This document shows positions 43,800 through 47,659 of a stretch of DNA of 47,659 nucleotides, piece by piece. Every line of letters starts with the position of its first letter. Positions within the stretch are counted from its first letter, which is position 1. The notes beneath the pieces are model-generated. The model was not told where the DNA came from, ran no database searches, and worked only from the letters and a program-made list of their open reading frames with translations. Position numbers and translations under genes: made by a program. Source of the stretch: Candidatus Woesebacteria bacterium GW2011_GWB1_33_22 (GTDB lineage Bacteria; Patescibacteriota; Microgenomatia; UBA8517); the NCBI GenBank assembly GCA_000989765.1, contig LBOW01000001.1:1-47659 (forward strand), in the 5' to 3' direction.

Positions 43800-45344
43800 A
43801 TGGCTTTAAAGATTGAGATTAATGAAAAGTTTAAGGAGGCAATTGGTGCAGTTAGAGACGCGAAAAATGTTTTCATAACTGGTAAAGCAGGAACTGGAAA
43901 ATCCACCTTACTTAAGGTAATTAGAAATAGTCTTGAAAAAAATAATGTAGTTTTAGCTCCAACAGGTGTTGCTGCCGTTAATATTGGGGGACAAACAATT
44001 CATTCCTTTTTTAAATTTAAGCCAGATATCACAATAGAAAAAGTCATAAAAAAATATAGAAATGTCAAAAACCCTGAAATTTATAAAAATTTAGAAATTT
44101 TAATTATTGATGAAATTTCCATGGTCAGGGCCGATCTTTTGAATTGTGTTAATACATTCTTAAAAATGCATGGACCAAAAAAGAATACTCCATTTGGCGG
44201 AGTCCAACTTGTGTTTATTGGAGATTTATATCAGCTTCCTCCTGTTGTAACTTACAAAGAAAAAGAAATATTTAGTTTACTGTATGAAAGCCCTTATTTT
44301 TTTGATTCCAAAGCTTTTAAAGAAACCAAGTTTATTTTAATTGAACTTGAGAAAATTTACAGACAAACTGAAGAAGACTTTATTAAAATTTTAAATGCTG
44401 TCAGGAATAGGTCAATCGATGATATTTTACTTGAAACTTTAAATAAAAACACTAATTTTAATTTTGAACCAAGGACTGACGAAGGGTATATTGAACTTGT
44501 AACAGTTAACGCAAAAGCTGACGAAATAAATTTTGCAAAACTTACCAATTTGGCTGGTAAGATGTTTACTTATGAGAGTGAAATCATCGGAGATTTTGAT
44601 GAAAAGGCTTTTCCTGCCCCACAGATACTGGACCTAAAAATTGGATCCCAAATAATGTTAACCAATAATGACAAATCAGGAAGATGGATTAATGGAACAG
44701 TAGGGAGGTTAGAAAAAATAAAAAAAGAAAATGATATTGATAAAATTTGGGTAAGACTTGAAAATAGAGAATTAGTTGATGTAACTCCTAACACCTGGGA
44801 AATGTATAAATTTTCATATGACTCTAAAAATAATAAAATAACAACAGAAACGACAGGCTCGTTTACCCAGTATCCAATAATATTATCCTGGGCTATAACA
44901 ATCCATAAATCCCAGGGCAAAACTTTTAACAAAGTAATTGTTGATATGGGTAGAGGATCTTTTGCTCATGGTCAAACGTATGTTGCATTATCAAGATGCA
45001 CTACACTTTCAGGACTTGTTCTTCGTGTTCCAATTAAAAAGAGTCATATTTTGCTTGACTTCCGAGTTGTTAAATTTTTGACAAGCTTTCAATATCAGTT
45101 ATCGGATAATAATATTTCACTTGATGTAAAAATAGAATATTTAAAGAAAAAACTTGACGAGCGAAGCTCTTGTGATATTGTTTACTTAAAATCTAACGAT
45201 GAAAAAACAAAGAGAACAATTTGGCCAAGAGAAATTGGCAAGATGGAGTATCTTGGCAAGGAGTTTATTGGAGTAATTGCAGACGACGACCTTCGTGGGG
45301 AAGAAAGAGTTTTCAGAGTAGATAGAATTTTGGAAATAAAATAA
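43800..45344 (+). CDS. Pif1-like SF1B DNA helicase with C-terminal WYL-like domain
   Basis: A 514-residue helicase. Walker A GKAGTGKST (28-36), then APTGVAAVNIGGQTIHSFF, Walker B IIDEISMV (about 102-109), GDLYQLPPV (about 141-149), a YRQ motif, and the C-terminal IHKSQGKTF and YVALSRCTTLSGL. These are the SF1B/Pif1 motifs for 5'-3' DNA unwinding, including G-quadruplexes and R-loops. Residues from about 455 (IVYLKSNDEKTKRTIWPRE to RVFRVDRILEI) resemble the end of a WYL domain, a ligand- or ssDNA-binding module known on some bacterial Pif1 proteins. It lies outside the glycan operons with its own promoter. Confidence 0.88.
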   Translation: MALKIEINEKFKEAIGAVRDAKNVFITGKAGTGKSTLLKVIRNSLEKNNVVLAPTGVAAVNIGGQTIHSFFKFKPDITIEKVIKKYRNVKNPEIYKNLEILIIDEISMVRADLLNCVNTFLKMHGPKKNTPFGGVQLVFIGDLYQLPPVVTYKEKEIFSLLYESPYFFDSKAFKETKFILIELEKIYRQTEEDFIKILNAVRNRSIDDILLETLNKNTNFNFEPRTDEGYIELVTVNAKADEINFAKLTNLAGKMFTYESEIIGDFDEKAFPAPQILDLKIGSQIMLTNNDKSGRWINGTVGRLEKIKKENDIDKIWVRLENRELVDVTPNTWEMYKFSYDSKNNKITTETTGSFTQYPIILSWAITIHKSQGKTFNKVIVDMGRGSFAHGQTYVALSRCTTLSGLVLRVPIKKSHILLDFRVVKFLTSFQYQLSDNNISLDVKIEYLKKKLDERSSCDIVYLKSNDEKTKRTIWPREIGKMEYLGKEFIGVIADDDLRGEERVFRVDRILEIK

Positions 45345-45355
45345 AGGTTTGGAAA

Positions 45356-46288
45356 TTATAAACCCAACAGAAATAAAATTAGTGCTTTTTGAACATGAAG
45401 TCTATTTTCAGCTTCTTGAAAGACAACAGATTTCTCTCCATCAATTACCTCACTGGTTACTTCATTTCCACGGTAAGCTGGTAAACAATGCATAAAAATT
45501 GCATTTTTCTTAGCAAGACTCATTAGCTTATTATTAACCTGGTATTTGGTAAATATTTTAAGTCGTTTTTCCTTTTCTTTTTCATCACCCATACTTACCC
45601 ATGTGTCAGTGATTACAACATCAGAATGAAAAATAGCTTCTTTAGGGTCTTGGGTTTCAGATATTTTGGATCCAGTTTTGGCAGCAATTTTTCTTGCAAT
45701 TGTACTTATTTCTTTTTTCATAAAATAACCTTTTGGGGAGGCACATTTAAAGTTAATACCTAAAATTGCTGAGGCAAGTGCTAAAGAATGGGTAACGTTA
45801 TTTTCACAATCTCCCACAAAAGAAATCGTTATGTTTTTAAATGTCTTTTTAACTTCATAAATTGTCATTAAATCGGCTAAAATTTGACATGGGTGTTCTA
45901 AATTAGAAAGTCCATTAATAATAGGAACTGTAGAATTTTCTGCTAGTTTAATAATTGATTCATGAGAAAAAGTACGTGCCATAATAATATCAGCTACTGA
46001 TGAAGTAACTTTAGCAATATCTTCTACTGGTTCTCTAGATCCCATTTGAATATCGTCTGGACCTAAATAAATTGCATGTCCTCCAAGTTGTGTCATTCCA
46101 ATTTCAAAGGAAATTCTTGTGCGTAGTGAGGGCTTTTCAAAGATCATTGTTAATGTCTTACTGTCAAGAAACTTTTTAACCTTTCGTTTTGTTTTTTGTT
46201 GCTTTTTTAAAACTATCGCTCTATCAATAATTTTTTTAATTTCATAAGCTGTAAGATCGGTAATTGAAGTTAGGTGTCTTAATTTCAT
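45356..46288 (-). CDS. argF: Ornithine carbamoyltransferase
   Basis: A 310-residue transcarbamoylase converting ornithine and carbamoyl phosphate to citrulline. The carbamoyl-phosphate loop is KPSLRTRISFE (usually S-T-R-T-R; here S-L-R-T-R), with GPDDIQMGSREP, the H-P-C-Q motif in LEHPCQILADL, the ornithine-specific DTWVSMGDE and HCLPAYRGNEV. These distinguish it from aspartate carbamoyltransferase. The ATG at 46288 fits the family N-terminus (MKLRHLTSITDL); an ATG at 46333 would extend into the divergent gene. No other arginine gene is visible, so biosynthetic and catabolic (deiminase-type) roles remain open. Confidence 0.93.
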   Translation of the reverse strand: MKLRHLTSITDLTAYEIKKIIDRAIVLKKQQKTKRKVKKFLDSKTLTMIFEKPSLRTRISFEIGMTQLGGHAIYLGPDDIQMGSREPVEDIAKVTSSVADIIMARTFSHESIIKLAENSTVPIINGLSNLEHPCQILADLMTIYEVKKTFKNITISFVGDCENNVTHSLALASAILGINFKCASPKGYFMKKEISTIARKIAAKTGSKISETQDPKEAIFHSDVVITDTWVSMGDEKEKEKRLKIFTKYQVNNKLMSLAKKNAIFMHCLPAYRGNEVTSEVIDGEKSVVFQEAENRLHVQKALILFLLGL

Positions 46289-46304
46289 TATTTCATTTTG
46301 TGAG

Positions 46305-46310
46305 ATTATA
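46305..46310 (-). promoter_or_regulatory. -10 box of argF
   Basis: TATAAT on the complement, 16 nt before the argF ATG at 46288, giving a leader of roughly 9 nt. A second complement box, TGaTATTAT, overlaps the divergent box at 46313-46325. Confidence 0.4.
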
Positions 46311-46312
46311 AC

Positions 46313-46321
46313 TGATATAAT
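46313..46321 (+). promoter_or_regulatory. Extended -10 of the VKOR-PyrD gene
   Basis: TGaTATAAT ends 6 nt before the ATG at 46328. It supports this start and a leaderless transcript, divergent from argF in a 39-bp gap. Confidence 0.55.
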
Positions 46322-46327
46322 ATCACT

Positions 46328-47659
46328 ATGCAAAAAGTACCTTTTATTGTTTTTGGAATATTTATTCTTTTAGGTCTTTCTGATTCTGTATTTTTAACTT
46401 GGGAACATTACACATTAACTTCAATTGGTTGCCCAATTAGCCCTTGGATTAATTGTTTAGCTGTGACATCTTCTAAGTATTCTGAAATCTTTGGTATACC
46501 ACTAGCGCTTTTGGGAAGTATTTATTATGTATTTTTATTTTTCTTTCTGACAAAAAGTAAGGAAAAAATGTTTAAGCATTTCTTTTTAATTACATCTAGT
46601 TTCGGAGTTTTATTTTCAATTTACTTAATTTATGTCCAAGCTTTTGCAATAGGACTATTTTGTCTTTACTGCTTAATATCTAGTGTGATTTCATTTTTAA
46701 TTTTCGGTTTAACCTTTTATTTTTTTGGCAGTGAATGGAAAACTTTAGTTGTTGATTCTTTTGGATATAGTTATGGATATATCATAAAACCTATTTTATT
46801 TTTGATTGACGCCGAAGTAGTTCACACTAACATGGTTAAGTTTGCTGAAATGTTACCAAAAAGTTTATTGAAACTATTTAAATTTATATTTGTTAACAAT
46901 TATACAAATTTAAAACAAAATATTCTAGGTATTAATTTTAAAACCCCAATTGGTCTTGCTGCGGGATTTGATTACGAGGCAAGACTTACGCAAACATTAC
47001 CATCCATTGGTTTTGGCTTTCAGACAGTTGGGACAATTACTAACATGGCTTATGGAGGCAATCCAGGACCAATGTTGGGTAGGCTTCCTAAATCAAAATC
47101 GTTACTTGTAAATAAAGGTTTTAAAAATCTAGGTATCGTAGAAACTCTCTCACGCCTTGTGGACAAGAGGTTTGTTTATCCTGTTGGAATATCAATAGGT
47201 AGAACAAACTCAGTTACATTAAATACCATTGGAAAATCTATAAATGACATTGCGACTGCGTTTAAAATTGTCAAAAAATCTAAACTAAATAATTCCTTTT
47301 TTGAATTAAACATTAGCTGTCCAAATATTATTCATGACCTTGGTATAAATTTTTACGAATTAACAAATTTAGAAAAACTTTTAATTGCTATAGATAAAGT
47401 TAATCCTAATAAACCAGTTTTTATAAAAATGCCAATTGATCAGACAGATAACCACACCATCTCAATGTTAAAATTAATAACCAGGCATAAAGTTAAAGGT
47501 GTTATTTTTGGAAATTTGCAAACCAATAAAAAACATAGAACACTTATTCAAAATGAAGTTAACAAATATAAAATGGGTAAATATTCAGGTAAGCCAACAT
47601 TTGAAGATTCTAATAGACTAATTAAACTTGCCTACAAGAATTTTAAAGATAGATTCATA
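46328..47659 (+). CDS. VKOR domain fused to quinone-type dihydroorotate dehydrogenase (partial at the right edge)
   Basis: An unbroken frame of 444 codons leaving the window. Residues 1-134 are a VKOR-family thiol:quinone oxidoreductase: about four to five helices, loop cysteines C35 and C43 (IGCPISPWINC) and the active CLYC (112-115). Residues about 150-190 match the N-terminal membrane helices of class 2 dihydroorotate dehydrogenase (KPILFLIDAEVVH). The barrel then follows: PIGLAAGFD (207-215), GFGFQTVGTIT, GNPGPMLGRLP, NISCPN (328-333), VFIKMP. No ATG, GTG or TTG suits a separate PyrD start before residue 151. PyrD oxidises dihydroorotate to orotate with FMN; both domains use quinone. The catalytic position is Cys331, where class 2 enzymes have Ser. 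Confidence 0.85.
   Translation, partial: MQKVPFIVFGIFILLGLSDSVFLTWEHYTLTSIGCPISPWINCLAVTSSKYSEIFGIPLALLGSIYYVFLFFFLTKSKEKMFKHFFLITSSFGVLFSIYLIYVQAFAIGLFCLYCLISSVISFLIFGLTFYFFGSEWKTLVVDSFGYSYGYIIKPILFLIDAEVVHTNMVKFAEMLPKSLLKLFKFIFVNNYTNLKQNILGINFKTPIGLAAGFDYEARLTQTLPSIGFGFQTVGTITNMAYGGNPGPMLGRLPKSKSLLVNKGFKNLGIVETLSRLVDKRFVYPVGISIGRTNSVTLNTIGKSINDIATAFKIVKKSKLNNSFFELNISCPNIIHDLGINFYELTNLEKLLIAIDKVNPNKPVFIKMPIDQTDNHTISMLKLITRHKVKGVIFGNLQTNKKHRTLIQNEVNKYKMGKYSGKPTFEDSNRLIKLAYKNFKDRFI

Noticed and set aside
46289-46333. ATG at 46333 as the argF start
   Set aside because: The added 15 residues are unlike any transcarbamoylase N-terminus and would overlap the VKOR-PyrD start; ATG 46288 gives the standard beginning.
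46679-46780. Two separate genes, VKOR and PyrD, instead of a fusion
   Set aside because: No stop occurs in the frame, and the linker before the first PyrD helix has no ATG, GTG or TTG where a separate PyrD could start. Ile codons would be needed.
1-47659. CRISPR arrays, insertion sequences, tRNA or rRNA genes
   Set aside because: No repeat-spacer pattern, transposase frame, cloverleaf or rRNA-like segment was seen on reading through the window. A covariance-model scan would be needed to exclude small RNAs fully.

Overview
The window is AT-rich (roughly one third G+C by eye) and extremely compact. No intergenic stretch exceeds about 200 bases, and many neighbouring genes overlap by 4 to 38 nt. 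TGA is used as an ordinary stop. Gene content and style (solitary trmD, small proteins, stacks of GT-C membrane glycosyltransferases, PTPS-related membrane proteins, a Pif1-WYL helicase) suggest a Candidate Phyla Radiation / Patescibacteria genome, probably of the Microgenomates type. That placement is inference; no rRNA or tRNA gene was seen.

Layout. The left edge holds the first 13 codons of a leftward gene. Positions 140-3703 carry an MFS transporter, RmlC-like and RmlD-like dTDP-rhamnose genes and a GT2. Positions 3710-7272 hold four GT2 transferases. trmD lies at 7269-7898. Positions 7921-16346 hold polyprenyl-phosphate sugar synthase-like GT2s (DPM1-like with a GtrA domain, DPM-like, ALG5-like), GT-C enzymes, a WbuC-like cupin, a DHH phosphoesterase and a zinc-ribbon remnant. 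Positions 16464-17987 are an accessory islet: a 74-aa unknown, an RBBP9/YdeN-like hydrolase and a HAD protein, with three related 26-bp palindromes. Positions 18008-43627 are almost entirely surface-polysaccharide machinery: a Wzx-like flippase, GT2/GT4 enzymes, a methyltransferase and tandem families of large membrane GT-C proteins (three PTPS-related, two HPD/HSD-type, two GHDG-type, four DE-type GT39-like). The right end holds a HAD fragment, a Pif1-WYL helicase, ornithine carbamoyltransferase and, leaving the window, one reading frame that joins a VKOR domain to a quinone-type dihydroorotate dehydrogenase.

How it fits together (inference). RmlC/RmlD feed dTDP-rhamnose to GT2 rhamnosyltransferase-like enzymes. 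DPM1/ALG5-like enzymes load sugars on polyprenyl phosphate. The flippase exports lipid-linked glycan. The many GT-C enzymes add sugars on the outer face from lipid-phosphate donors. No oligosaccharyltransferase or ligase was recognised here.

The most notable signals are: (1) the VKOR-PyrD fusion; (2) promoter-like -10 boxes (often TGnTAnnnT) ending 6-10 nt before start codons, implying leaderless or near-leaderless mRNAs, with nearly symmetric -10 boxes serving divergent gene pairs; (3) a 26-bp palindrome placed at the same distance upstream of two accessory genes; (4) gene remnants (DUF35 zinc ribbon, HAD C-terminus). All are from reading the sequence; no database search was possible.
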